This document shows, in pieces, positions 28,876 through 37,189 of a stretch of 64,000 nucleotides of DNA (positions within the stretch are counted from its first letter, which is position 1; each line of letters begins with the position of its first letter). Origin of the DNA: Candidatus Avedoeria danica (GTDB lineage Bacteria; Chloroflexota; Anaerolineae; Epilineales; Epilineaceae); assembly GCA_016703025.1 (NCBI GenBank), contig JADJCV010000003.1, positions 1 through 64,000 on the forward strand, read 5' to 3'. The notes beneath the pieces were generated by a model, which had not been told where the DNA came from, ran no database searches, and saw only the letters and a list, made by a program, of their open reading frames with translations. Position numbers and translations under genes: made by a program.

Positions 28876-30825
28876 ATGGATTCCGTAAGCAACGTACACC
28901 CGATCCACCCGAGACGCCATCCGGGCCGGTCGACGTTCGCCGTTGCAGCCGTCGCCTGCGTCATGCTCGGCGTTGCCGGCCGCGCGCAAGAAGGGAGCGG
29001 CACAGGCAACCGCGCCGACAGTGCCGTGCATGCTGCCGGCTTCGCCGACAGCGCGGACATCGCCGATAACGCGGACGTCGCGGATTTCGCGGGCATCGCC
29101 GACATCGCCGACACGCCCGCTCCCATCCAACTCCTCACCGTCGCCACGAACTTCAACAACCCGATCGGCATCGACCACCACGCCCCCTCCCAGGGGGTTG
29201 TCGTGTCCGTGAACTACCCGGACGGCCGCCCGCGCAACTTCGAGCTCGTCCTGCCGACGGGCCGGCACCAGCGGTTCAGCGGCCTGACCGGGTTCACCGA
29301 GGAGGTGAAGATCGGCTCGATCTGGGAGAGCGGGTGCCAGGCCGGCTTCACGCCCGGCGAGCTCTTCACCGGCACGGGCGACCCCGGCGTCATCGCGCGC
29401 ATCAGCGCCGACGGCGACCGCGTGCAGCGGGCGTGGGTCCGGCTGCGCGGCGAGTCCGGCCTGCTGCGCGGCAGCCTGTTCCAGGACCGCTTCTGCGTCT
29501 TCGGCGGCGACCTGATCGTCGTCACGACGACGGGGGGCGTTTGGCGCGTGACGAGCGCCGGTGCCCAGACGCGCGTCGCCGACCTCGGCGCGCACCTCGA
29601 GGGGCTCACGACGGTGCCGAACGACGCCGATCGCTTCGGGCCGTGGGCGGGCAGGATCCTCATCGGCGCCGAGGGGCAAGGGCGGATCTACGCCGTGGCG
29701 GCCGACGGAACCGTCGAATCGTTCCAGCTTGGCCTGACCGTCGAGGACCTCGACATCGTCCCGCCGGACGCCTCGTTCTACGGCGTCGACTACGCGGGGC
29801 GGCGGATCGTCACCGCCGGACCGGAGCAGTGGACGGACAAGGTGGGGGACATGGTCGTCGCCGAGGAGAACGGCCAGCTCTGGGACGTACGGTGGAACGC
29901 CGCGGCCGGCGCGTTCGTCAAGGTCCAGCTGGCGCGTGTGGCGCAGTGGGAGCACGTCACGTTCTCGACCGCCAGGATCGTTACCCGCCCGCCGACCCGC
30001 ACCCCGGAGTCCTCCCCGCCGCCCCCGCCGACCCCGACGGTGCCGACGCCCACGCCGACCGACACGCCGGTGCCGACATCGACGTCGACCCCGACCCCGT
30101 CGCCCACGGATACCCCGACCCCCACGGATACGCCGACGTCGACCCCCACGCCGACGCCCGCCGTATTCCGCGCCTACCTCCCGATCGGCGTCGATGAGAC
30201 CTGCATCGCCAGCCACAAGCACGCGGATGTCGTCCTCATCGTCGACACCTCGACCAGCATGCTGGCCGCGGCCGGCGACGGCGTGCGCAAGATCGACGCC
30301 GCGCGCGCTGCGATCGCAGCGTTCCTGGCGCAGCTCGACCCCGCCAGCGACCGCACCGCGCTCGTCGCGTTCGACGACACGGCCACCGTCGCCGTGCCGC
30401 TGACGGGCGACCTCGATGCCGTCGCCGCCGCGCTGGGCGCCCTGCCGCACCACGAGGGCACGCGGCTCGACCTCGGCCTGGCGGCGGCGCGTGATGCCCT
30501 GGCCGGGATCGCATCGACCCCCGACCGCATTCCCGCCGTCGTCCTGTTGACCGACGGCCGCCCGAACCGCGTCCCGACGCCCGATGGCGGTGGACGGCAG
30601 GAGGACACCGTGCGGGCCGTCGCCGCTCAGTTGAAGGCCGGCGGGGCGCATGTCTACACCGTCGGCTTCGGCGACGACGTCGACGGCGCGCTGCTGGCGG
30701 ACGTCGCAAGCACGCCCGGCGACGCGTTCATTGCGCCGGATGCGGCGGCGCTGGCGCGGATCTACGCGGCGGTGGCGGTGGCCATTCCGTGTGGGGGGGT
30801 GTATTGGCCGCTGGGGAGGCCGTGA
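28876..30825 (+). CDS. Secreted propeller-linker-VWFA surface protein
   Basis: 649 residues, predicted exported. The ATG at 28876 begins MDSVSNVHPIHPRRH, then hydrophobic FAVAAVACVMLGVAGRAQ. Residues about 48-75 are an A-D-x-A-D repeat (ADSADIADNADVADFAG). The N-terminal half is a probable beta-propeller-type domain. A TPTPTPTDTPVPTSTSTPTP linker follows, then AYLPIGVDETC and a von Willebrand factor A domain. Its metal site (MIDAS) is DVVLIVDTSTSM, with the further residues in VLLTDGRPN. VWFA domains mediate metal-dependent protein binding. It is divergent from the kdp operon by 147 bp; a functional link is not evident. Confidence 0.8.
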   Translation: MDSVSNVHPIHPRRHPGRSTFAVAAVACVMLGVAGRAQEGSGTGNRADSAVHAAGFADSADIADNADVADFAGIADIADTPAPIQLLTVATNFNNPIGIDHHAPSQGVVVSVNYPDGRPRNFELVLPTGRHQRFSGLTGFTEEVKIGSIWESGCQAGFTPGELFTGTGDPGVIARISADGDRVQRAWVRLRGESGLLRGSLFQDRFCVFGGDLIVVTTTGGVWRVTSAGAQTRVADLGAHLEGLTTVPNDADRFGPWAGRILIGAEGQGRIYAVAADGTVESFQLGLTVEDLDIVPPDASFYGVDYAGRRIVTAGPEQWTDKVGDMVVAEENGQLWDVRWNAAAGAFVKVQLARVAQWEHVTFSTARIVTRPPTRTPESSPPPPPTPTVPTPTPTDTPVPTSTSTPTPSPTDTPTPTDTPTSTPTPTPAVFRAYLPIGVDETCIASHKHADVVLIVDTSTSMLAAAGDGVRKIDAARAAIAAFLAQLDPASDRTALVAFDDTATVAVPLTGDLDAVAAALGALPHHEGTRLDLGLAAARDALAGIASTPDRIPAVVLLTDGRPNRVPTPDGGGRQEDTVRAVAAQLKAGGAHVYTVGFGDDVDGALLADVASTPGDAFIAPDAAALARIYAAVAVAIPCGGVYWPLGRP

Positions 30826-31002
30826 TTGCGGCAACCGCGAAGTCCGCGGCCTCAAGTTGGACGTTTGCCTGATCGCAGCGGATCGAGCGTCGATCGACCC
30901 CATTGCTTTCCCTTCACACTCGCCGCACCATACGCGCCCGACATCGACCGGATCCGACGCATGACCCGCCGCCCAACCCTCGCCCGCCCCAAAGGTCCCC
31001 CC

Positions 31003-33282
31003 ATGTCCCTGCGCGAAGACGCGCTCCACTACCACCGCACCGGCCGCCCCGGCAAGATCGAGGTCACGGCCACCAAGCCGCTCCTCACGCAGCAGGACCT
31101 CGCGCTGGCGTACTCGCCGGGCGTCGCGGCGCCGGTGCGGGAGATCGCGGCCGATCCGGAGGCGGTGTTCGACTACACGGCGCGCGGCAACCTCGTCGCC
31201 GTCCTCTCGAACGGCACGGCGATCCTGGGCCTCGGCAACCTCGGGCCGTTGGCGGCGAAGCCGGTGATGGAAGGCAAGGGCGTCCTCTTCAAGCGCTTCG
31301 CCGACGTCGACGTCTTCGACATCGAGGTCGACACGCTCGATCCCGACGAGATCATCCAGGTGGCGCGGCTCATCTCGCCCACGTTCGGCGGGATCAACCT
31401 GGAGGACATCCGGGCGCCGGAGTGCTTCTACATCGAGGAGAAACTCCAGTCCCTGGTGGACATCCCGATCTTCCACGACGATCAGCACGGCACGGCGATC
31501 ATCTCCGGCGCCGCCCTCGTGAACGCGCTCGAGCTCGTCGGCAAGGAGATCGGCGGCGTGCGGATCGTCGTGAACGGCGCCGGCGCCGCCGGGATCGCCT
31601 CGGCCGAGTTCTACGTGGCGCTCGGGGCCAGCCGCGCGAACATCACGCTCTGCGACAGCCAGGGCGTGATCTGGGACGGCCGCGAAGAAGGCATGAACGT
31701 CTACAAGGCACGCTTCGCCGTCGACACGGAGGCCCGTACGCTCGCCGACGCGATGGTGGATGCCGACGTCTTCGTCGGCGTGAGCGTGGCGGACTGCGTC
31801 ACGCCCGAGATGCTCAAGGGCATGGCCCGCGACCCGATCGTCTTCGCCCTGGCGAACCCCGACCCGGAGATCCGCTACGACGTCGCCGTCGCCACCCGCC
31901 CGGACTGCATCATGGCCACGGGGCGATCGGACCTGCCCAACCAGGTGAACAACGTCCTCGGCTTCCCGTTCATCTTCCGCGGCGCGCTCGACGTGCGGGC
32001 GACGGCGATCAACCAGGCGATGAAGGTGGCCGCCGCCAAGGCGCTGGCCGACCTCGCCCGCGCCGACGTCCCGGACGCCGTCCTCAAGGCCTACGGCCTG
32101 GACCGCCTGCACTTCGGCCGCGACTACCTCATCCCCAAGCCCTTCGACCGCCGCGCCCTCCTCCACGTCGCCCCGGCCGTCGCCGGCGCCGCCATCGCCA
32201 GCGGCGTCGCCCGCCGGCCGCTCGATCTCGAGGCCTACCCGGAGCAGCTCGCGGCCCGCCAGGGCGTCCGCTTCGCCGGCGTGCGCGCCGTCATCCGCCG
32301 CGCGCAGGCGGATCCCCAGCGCGTCGTATTCGCCGAGGGCGAGGAGACGGCGATCCTGAAGGCGGCCTGCCAGCTGGCCGAGGAGGGCATCGCCCGCCCG
32401 ATCCTCATCGGCCGCCCGAGCGTGATCGCCGCCCGCCTGGAGGACCTCCGCCTGCCGTGCGATCTGCCGATCGTCGACCCGGAGCACTGCCCGACGGACG
32501 CCCGCGAGCGCTATGCCCAGTGGCTCTATCAACGGCGCCACCGCAAGGGCATGACGCACGCCGCCGCGTTGGAGGCCGTCACCCAACCGAACACGCTGGG
32601 CGCCGTGATGCTGGCGGTCGGCCACGCCGACGCGTTCCTGTCCGGGTTCAGCTACAACTACGTCGACGTGCTGCGCCCGGCGATCCAGATTGTCGGCACC
32701 CGGCCGGACGTCAGCATCGTCAGCGGCGTCTACCTCATGATCGTCCGCAACGTGCCGTACTTCTTCAGCGACGCCACCGTCAACGTGAACCCGACGGCCG
32801 AGCAGCTGGCCGAGATCGCCGCCAACGCCGCCGCCGTCGCCCAGACGTTCAGCGTCACGCCGCGGATCGCGATGCTCTCGTTCTCGAACTTCGGCAGCGC
32901 CCGCACGCCCGAGAGCGAGAAGGTCCGCCGCGCCGTCGAGATCCTGCGCGCCAAGCGCCCCGACCTGGACGTGGACGGTGAGATGCAGGCCGACACGGCC
33001 ATCGACTCGGCGCTCGTCGACGAGCACTTCCCGTTCAGCCGGATCCGCGACGCCAACGTCCTGATCTTCCCGAACCTGGATGCCGCCAACGCCTCCTACA
33101 AGCTTCTCAACCGCCTCGGCGGCGCCGCTGCCGTCGGCCCGATCCTCCACGGCATGGCCCGCGCCGTCCACGTCATCCCGACCGGCGCGTCCGTGCGGGA
33201 CATCGTGAACATCGCCGCGTTGGCCGTGGTGGACGCGCAGCGGTTTGCGGAGGAGTTGCCGCCGCGGTTGCCGGGCCTGTAG
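31003..33282 (+). CDS. maeB: NADP-dependent malic enzyme, phosphotransacetylase-fused (MaeB type)
   Basis: 759 residues, oxidative decarboxylation of malate to pyruvate. The malic domain (about 1-400) has LALAYSPGVAAPVREIA, YTARGNLVAVLSNGTAILGL, GKPVMEGK-like PVMEGKGVLFKRFA, FHDDQHGTAIISGAAL and the dinucleotide fold VNGAGAAGIASAEFYVALGA. The C-terminal half (from about 430) is the phosphotransacetylase-like domain (VFAEGEETAILKAACQLAEE, LMIVRNVPYFFSDATVNVNP), which in MaeB binds acetyl-CoA as an allosteric site. The ATG at 31003 was chosen because SLREDALHYHRTGRPGKIEV is the conserved N-terminus; an upstream in-frame ATG at 30961 is possible. The stop is inside a palindrome. Confidence 0.92.
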   Translation: MSLREDALHYHRTGRPGKIEVTATKPLLTQQDLALAYSPGVAAPVREIAADPEAVFDYTARGNLVAVLSNGTAILGLGNLGPLAAKPVMEGKGVLFKRFADVDVFDIEVDTLDPDEIIQVARLISPTFGGINLEDIRAPECFYIEEKLQSLVDIPIFHDDQHGTAIISGAALVNALELVGKEIGGVRIVVNGAGAAGIASAEFYVALGASRANITLCDSQGVIWDGREEGMNVYKARFAVDTEARTLADAMVDADVFVGVSVADCVTPEMLKGMARDPIVFALANPDPEIRYDVAVATRPDCIMATGRSDLPNQVNNVLGFPFIFRGALDVRATAINQAMKVAAAKALADLARADVPDAVLKAYGLDRLHFGRDYLIPKPFDRRALLHVAPAVAGAAIASGVARRPLDLEAYPEQLAARQGVRFAGVRAVIRRAQADPQRVVFAEGEETAILKAACQLAEEGIARPILIGRPSVIAARLEDLRLPCDLPIVDPEHCPTDARERYAQWLYQRRHRKGMTHAAALEAVTQPNTLGAVMLAVGHADAFLSGFSYNYVDVLRPAIQIVGTRPDVSIVSGVYLMIVRNVPYFFSDATVNVNPTAEQLAEIAANAAAVAQTFSVTPRIAMLSFSNFGSARTPESEKVRRAVEILRAKRPDLDVDGEMQADTAIDSALVDEHFPFSRIRDANVLIFPNLDAANASYKLLNRLGGAAAVGPILHGMARAVHVIPTGASVRDIVNIAALAVVDAQRFAEELPPRLPGL

Positions 33283-33311
33283 GGGCAGGTCCCCGTGCCT
33301 GCCCCTACAGG
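33276..33311. repeat. GTAGGGGC-family stem-loop containing the maeB stop codon
   Basis: Perfect 14-bp arms CCTGTAGGGGCAGG (33276-33289) and CCTGCCCCTACAGG (33298-33311), with an 8-base loop. The TAG at 33280-33282 ends maeB. It lies between convergent genes. Confidence 0.85.
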
Positions 33312-33343
33312 CCCACCCCACCCCACCACCACTAAAAATGCGA

Positions 33344-35494
33344 TCACGGCACCACCCAAGGCAACACCACCCGATACACCCCCCGCCACCCATCCGGCAT
33401 TCGCCACGGCCGGAACGCCCTGAGCCCGATATCGGCCTCGGCCGCGAACACCAGATCGCCTATCGCCGCCAAGCCCTCCACGTTGTTCCACGTCGGCACC
33501 GCGGCCACGACGTCCGCGGTGTCCCCTCGGAGCAGCATCAGCCTGCCCGCCCATCCGAGCCGTCCGTTTTGCGAACCGGCGGCGACGACGTCCTGCCCGG
33601 TGAAGGCGAGATCGCTGACGTCGACGTCCATCTCGCGCTCGGCAAGCTTGCGGATGTTCGCTGGGTCCTGCACGTCGAGCACGGCCGCAAACCAAATTCC
33701 GCCGATCACAACCCGATCGCCCCGTGCAGCCACGGCCATGACGTCCCGCTCGTCGCCGTTCGCCATCTCGTTGTGCATTTCGCCCAGGAGGGTAAGCCCG
33801 TCCGGGCCGCCCGGAGCGAACACGTAGAGCCTGGACCCGGCCGCGACGTAAAGGCGTCCGGCATCGACGGTCATATCCCATACGGGAAGATCATCCCACG
33901 GGGTGCTTCGCCGCACGGGATGCGCGGGATCGGACAGGTCGATGAGCGCGATGCCGTGGCCCGGCACGTACAGATCGACCACGGCGAATTGGCCAACGAG
34001 TGCGGCCACGAGCGGCTGCGCAGGCATCTGCGGCAGTCCCCACGCCAGCTGTCCAAGCCGCCGCGGAGGCGATGTGGCGACGTCGAACACGACCATCCCC
34101 TCCATACCGGCCACGATCGCGCGGTCCCCGGATAGCGCCATCGCGCCCGTCCCGTCGATCATCCGCGGGAACGACCGATTGTCCTCGATCGGCAGCACGG
34201 ACTCGACCGGCCGGCCGCCCCCGTCCCGCCGGACCAACCGGACCGTGTGGTCGTCGAACACGAGCAGTCGCTGCCCATCGGTTGCGACGTCCCACACAAA
34301 TTGGCCATCGTCGCTGCGTGCCCGCAGCACGGGATCGCCGACGGGCCAGTCCCACACCTCCCAGCCGCGCTCTTGCGTGGCCGTCAGGAGCCGTCCGGCG
34401 GACTCGATGGACGCGAGTGGGTAACCGCCCGCGGGTGTGTCCGCGCAGGCCCGCGGTCCGACCTCCGTCGGCTGCACTTCGGCGATGCGGACTTCGATGC
34501 AGCGCAGGCCATCCCCCGGTCGCCAGCCCGGCAAGCTGACGACCGCGTGATCGCCGATGCGGGTCATGCCTTCGACACGGACCTCGGAGTCCCACCGACC
34601 GACGAGGCGAGGGGCCTCCGGCGCCGCGATGTCGAAGACGCGGATGCCGGCGCTCGCTTCGGCGCTGCGTTCGCGCATCACCCAGCTGAACGTCACGGCC
34701 ACGTGCAGGAGGTTCCCGCGGAGCGATGCGGCCACGTAGTCGTTGTACGGGCCGCCCCGTCCGACCAACCGGATCGCCGTCGAATCGCCGACGTCGAAAA
34801 TCGCGACGCGTGACGTGGAAGGCTCGTCGTCCCCATAGCGTTGGGAGACGACCGCCAGCCGATCACCGGCGATCCAGAGACCCGCAGGCATATCCTCCGC
34901 GTCCACCGCCTGCTCCGCCACCGACCGCAGCTGCTGCGGATCCGTCGCGTCCACGGCCACGAGCGCATAGCCCTTGTACGGTGAGCGCGCCGGCGTGGCC
35001 GACAGCAAGACCGTCCGGCCCCGCACGGCCATCCAGCCGACATACCGCTCCACGCCGGCAGCATCCGCCGGCAACGTCCACCGCCCGAGCTCGCTCAGCC
35101 GCGCCGGCCGGCTGGCGTCGAAGACGATGAGCCGCGACCCTGTCGCCACGTACAGGCGACCGGGCGCGGCAGCGACAGCCGTCACGCGGTCCGCGAAGAG
35201 GCGGCGGCCGATGGAACGCGGCGGGTTCGCCGCCAGGTCCACCACGTCGACCGCCGTTTGGCGGGCGACATAGCCCACCGCTCCATCGGCGGCGACGCGG
35301 TTCGTCGAGCCGCCCCAAAGCCCCGCGGGATCGAGGCCCGCGGTGACGTTGTCCGACGCAGCGGCGGCAGAGGCAGGATCAGACCATCCCATGTCCGTCT
35401 GGCGGGCGGAGCTGGCGAGGACAGCGACGATCACCAAGGCGCCAAGAGTCAGGCAAGCCACTCGACCCATCGCAATCGTTCCGACATGCCGCAT
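33344..35494 (-). CDS. Secreted LVIVD-type beta-propeller protein
   Basis: 716 residues. The ATG at 35494 begins MRHVGTIAMGRVACLTLGAL and continues hydrophobic, a signal peptide. The body consists of repeated units of the form YVATGSRLIVFDASRPARLSE, each a strand pair followed by V-D-x-x-D/P-x-x-P, as in LVIVD propeller repeats (e.g. LVAVDATDPQQLRS, IRVFDIAAPEAPRL, IALIDLSDPAHPVR, AAVLDVQDPANIRK). It ends RGVYRVVLPWVVP, again a Leu-Pro C-terminus like other exported proteins here. Function unknown; presumably surface-located. Confidence 0.75.
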   Translation of the reverse strand: MRHVGTIAMGRVACLTLGALVIVAVLASSARQTDMGWSDPASAAAASDNVTAGLDPAGLWGGSTNRVAADGAVGYVARQTAVDVVDLAANPPRSIGRRLFADRVTAVAAAPGRLYVATGSRLIVFDASRPARLSELGRWTLPADAAGVERYVGWMAVRGRTVLLSATPARSPYKGYALVAVDATDPQQLRSVAEQAVDAEDMPAGLWIAGDRLAVVSQRYGDDEPSTSRVAIFDVGDSTAIRLVGRGGPYNDYVAASLRGNLLHVAVTFSWVMRERSAEASAGIRVFDIAAPEAPRLVGRWDSEVRVEGMTRIGDHAVVSLPGWRPGDGLRCIEVRIAEVQPTEVGPRACADTPAGGYPLASIESAGRLLTATQERGWEVWDWPVGDPVLRARSDDGQFVWDVATDGQRLLVFDDHTVRLVRRDGGGRPVESVLPIEDNRSFPRMIDGTGAMALSGDRAIVAGMEGMVVFDVATSPPRRLGQLAWGLPQMPAQPLVAALVGQFAVVDLYVPGHGIALIDLSDPAHPVRRSTPWDDLPVWDMTVDAGRLYVAAGSRLYVFAPGGPDGLTLLGEMHNEMANGDERDVMAVAARGDRVVIGGIWFAAVLDVQDPANIRKLAEREMDVDVSDLAFTGQDVVAAGSQNGRLGWAGRLMLLRGDTADVVAAVPTWNNVEGLAAIGDLVFAAEADIGLRAFRPWRMPDGWRGVYRVVLPWVVP

Positions 35495-35636
35495 GGCGTC
35501 TGGCTCCCTTCGATGTTCCGGGCGGCACGTCGCCGGCATGCGCGCCGATGCGCTTGAAAGCAGGCGGATGGTACTCCCTTGGGTACTCACGCGCCGCCAC
35601 GTGTCGAGGCGCGTGCACCCGCGTATCATCGTCGTC

Positions 35637-36605
35637 ATGCCCAATCGCCCCGACCCCGCCAACCCGTTGTCCGGCGTGCGCGCGTCCGCCAGCCGGGCTG
35701 TCCGTGCCGCCATCGACGACGGTCCACCGCAGGCCGTCCCGTCCGCCCGCGCCACCGCCGACGCCAACCCCACCCCCCCCCACCGCCCCCGCCCCACCCT
35801 CGCCGACGCCCGCACCGTTCTCACCGCCTTCGCCGCCCGCACCGCCCCCAGCCCGTGGCGCGCCGACCGCGCCGCCGTCGCCGCCCGCCTCGCCAAGGTC
35901 ATCGACCGCCCCGACCTTCTCCAGCAGCGCCGCCTGAACCTCTGCGGCCCAGCCGCCTTCCTCCGCGCCTGGGCGCATCATGACCCTGCCGCCTTCGCCC
36001 GCTTCGCCGCCGCGCTCTATGACGACGGCGCCGCGTCGATCGGCCCGCTCGTCGTCCGCCCCTCCGCCGGCTCGCTCGTCGACGCCGACCACGCCGCCCT
36101 CGCCGAGCGCTTCGGCCGGGGCTTCCCGGAGGCGGCCGATTGGATGCTCATGGGCGCGCTCCGCGACAGCGAGAACCGCGTGACCAAGTTCCGCGGCCTG
36201 CCGGATGACGCCGTCAGCGGGATGACGTTTCCCGGCGAGATCGTGCGCTGGCTGCGTGCCACCGGCGCATACGCCGACGTCGCCGACCGGACGACGCGGC
36301 TCGTCCCCGCCGGCATCGAAGCGGCCTTCGCGCTCCGTCCGTCCGCCACCACCGACGTCCTCGTCCTGATGAACCTCCACCTGCTGCGCGAGATGCAGAG
36401 CCCCACCGGCCGCCGCCGCGCCGCCAGCTACATCCTCCGCGGCTTCCCCGACCACTGGGCCGCCCTTGTCGCGCCCGTCGCCGATCGGCCCGGCGACCGG
36501 ATCGGGCTTCGCATCTGGTCGTGGGGCACGGTGCTGGAGGGCGAGGTGCCGAAGGAGACGTTTCGGGCGAACTTCTACGGGGCGATCATCGCGGACCGGC
36601 GATGA
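35637..36605 (+). CDS. Possible papain-like cysteine peptidase-fold protein
   Basis: 322 residues, not firmly recognised. The first 70 residues are Pro/Ala-rich. A motif RLNLCGPAAFLRAWAHHDP around Cys103 resembles the catalytic cysteine helix of C39/C1-like peptidases (N-x-C-G-P). Later GFPDHWAALVAPV followed by IGLRIWSWGT fits a His-plus-strand second active-site element. The start ATG at 35637 is preceded by GTATCATCGTCGTC with no strong ribosome-binding site. No signal peptide is obvious, so it may be cytoplasmic or part of an effector. The peptidase call is inference from two motifs. Confidence 0.45.
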   Translation: MPNRPDPANPLSGVRASASRAVRAAIDDGPPQAVPSARATADANPTPPHRPRPTLADARTVLTAFAARTAPSPWRADRAAVAARLAKVIDRPDLLQQRRLNLCGPAAFLRAWAHHDPAAFARFAAALYDDGAASIGPLVVRPSAGSLVDADHAALAERFGRGFPEAADWMLMGALRDSENRVTKFRGLPDDAVSGMTFPGEIVRWLRATGAYADVADRTTRLVPAGIEAAFALRPSATTDVLVLMNLHLLREMQSPTGRRRAASYILRGFPDHWAALVAPVADRPGDRIGLRIWSWGTVLEGEVPKETFRANFYGAIIADRR

Positions 36606-36616
36606 ATCACCGCCGC

Positions 36617-36654
36617 CGAACGCGCTCGCGTTCGTGCCCACCGCAGGAATCCTG
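36617..36654. terminator. Two hairpins between convergent genes
   Basis: CGAACGCG CT CGCGTTCG (36617-36634) and GCAGGA A TCCTGC (36642-36654) lie between the convergent peptidase-like gene and dtd. No T-run follows; a terminator role is inferred from location. Confidence 0.45.
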
Positions 36655-36702
36655 CCGGCTCCGTTCCTGCCAATAACCCGTCCACCCGTCCTCCCCCGCC
36701 CG

Positions 36703-37149
36703 TCACGCCCCTTCCCGCTCCACCATCACCGTCACCGGCCCGTCGTTCACCAACTCCACCGCCATCATCGCCCCGAACACGCCCGTCGCGACGTTCACCC
36801 CGTGCCCGCGGACCCGCGCCACGAACCGCTCGTACAACCCCTCGGCCGCCTCCGGCCGCGCCGCCCGCGTGAAGTCCGGCCGCCGGCCCTTGCGCGCATC
36901 GCCGTACAGCGTGAACTGGCTCACGACGAGGATCTCGCCGCCCACATCGGCCAGCCCGAGATCGAAGTGCCCCGTCGTGCCGCCGAACAAGCGCAGCCCG
37001 ACCACCTTGTCGGCCAGCCAGTCGGCTTCGGCGGCCGTGTCCGTCGTCCGGACGCCGAGCAGCACGAGGTAGCCGCGCCCGACCGCTCCGACCACCGCGT
37101 CGTCGACCGTCACGGATGCCCGCGCAACGCGTTGGACGAGCGCCCTCAT
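36703..37149 (-). CDS. dtd: D-aminoacyl-tRNA deacylase (Dtd)
   Basis: 148-residue enzyme that hydrolyses D-aminoacyl-tRNA and protects translation from D-amino acids. Signature elements: MRALVQRVARASVTVDD at the N-terminus, the catalytic SQFTLYGDARKGRRPDF (Ser-Gln-x-Thr), and the cross-subunit Gly-Pro element NDGPVTVMVE near the end. Normal length. It lies 40 bp downstream of the HEAT-repeat gene on the same strand and is probably co-transcribed. Confidence 0.93.
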   Translation of the reverse strand: MRALVQRVARASVTVDDAVVGAVGRGYLVLLGVRTTDTAAEADWLADKVVGLRLFGGTTGHFDLGLADVGGEILVVSQFTLYGDARKGRRPDFTRAARPEAAEGLYERFVARVRGHGVNVATGVFGAMMAVELVNDGPVTVMVEREGA

Positions 37150-37189
37150 CGCCGCAACGGCGCCGCCACGCCAAGGCTCACGATGCCCA

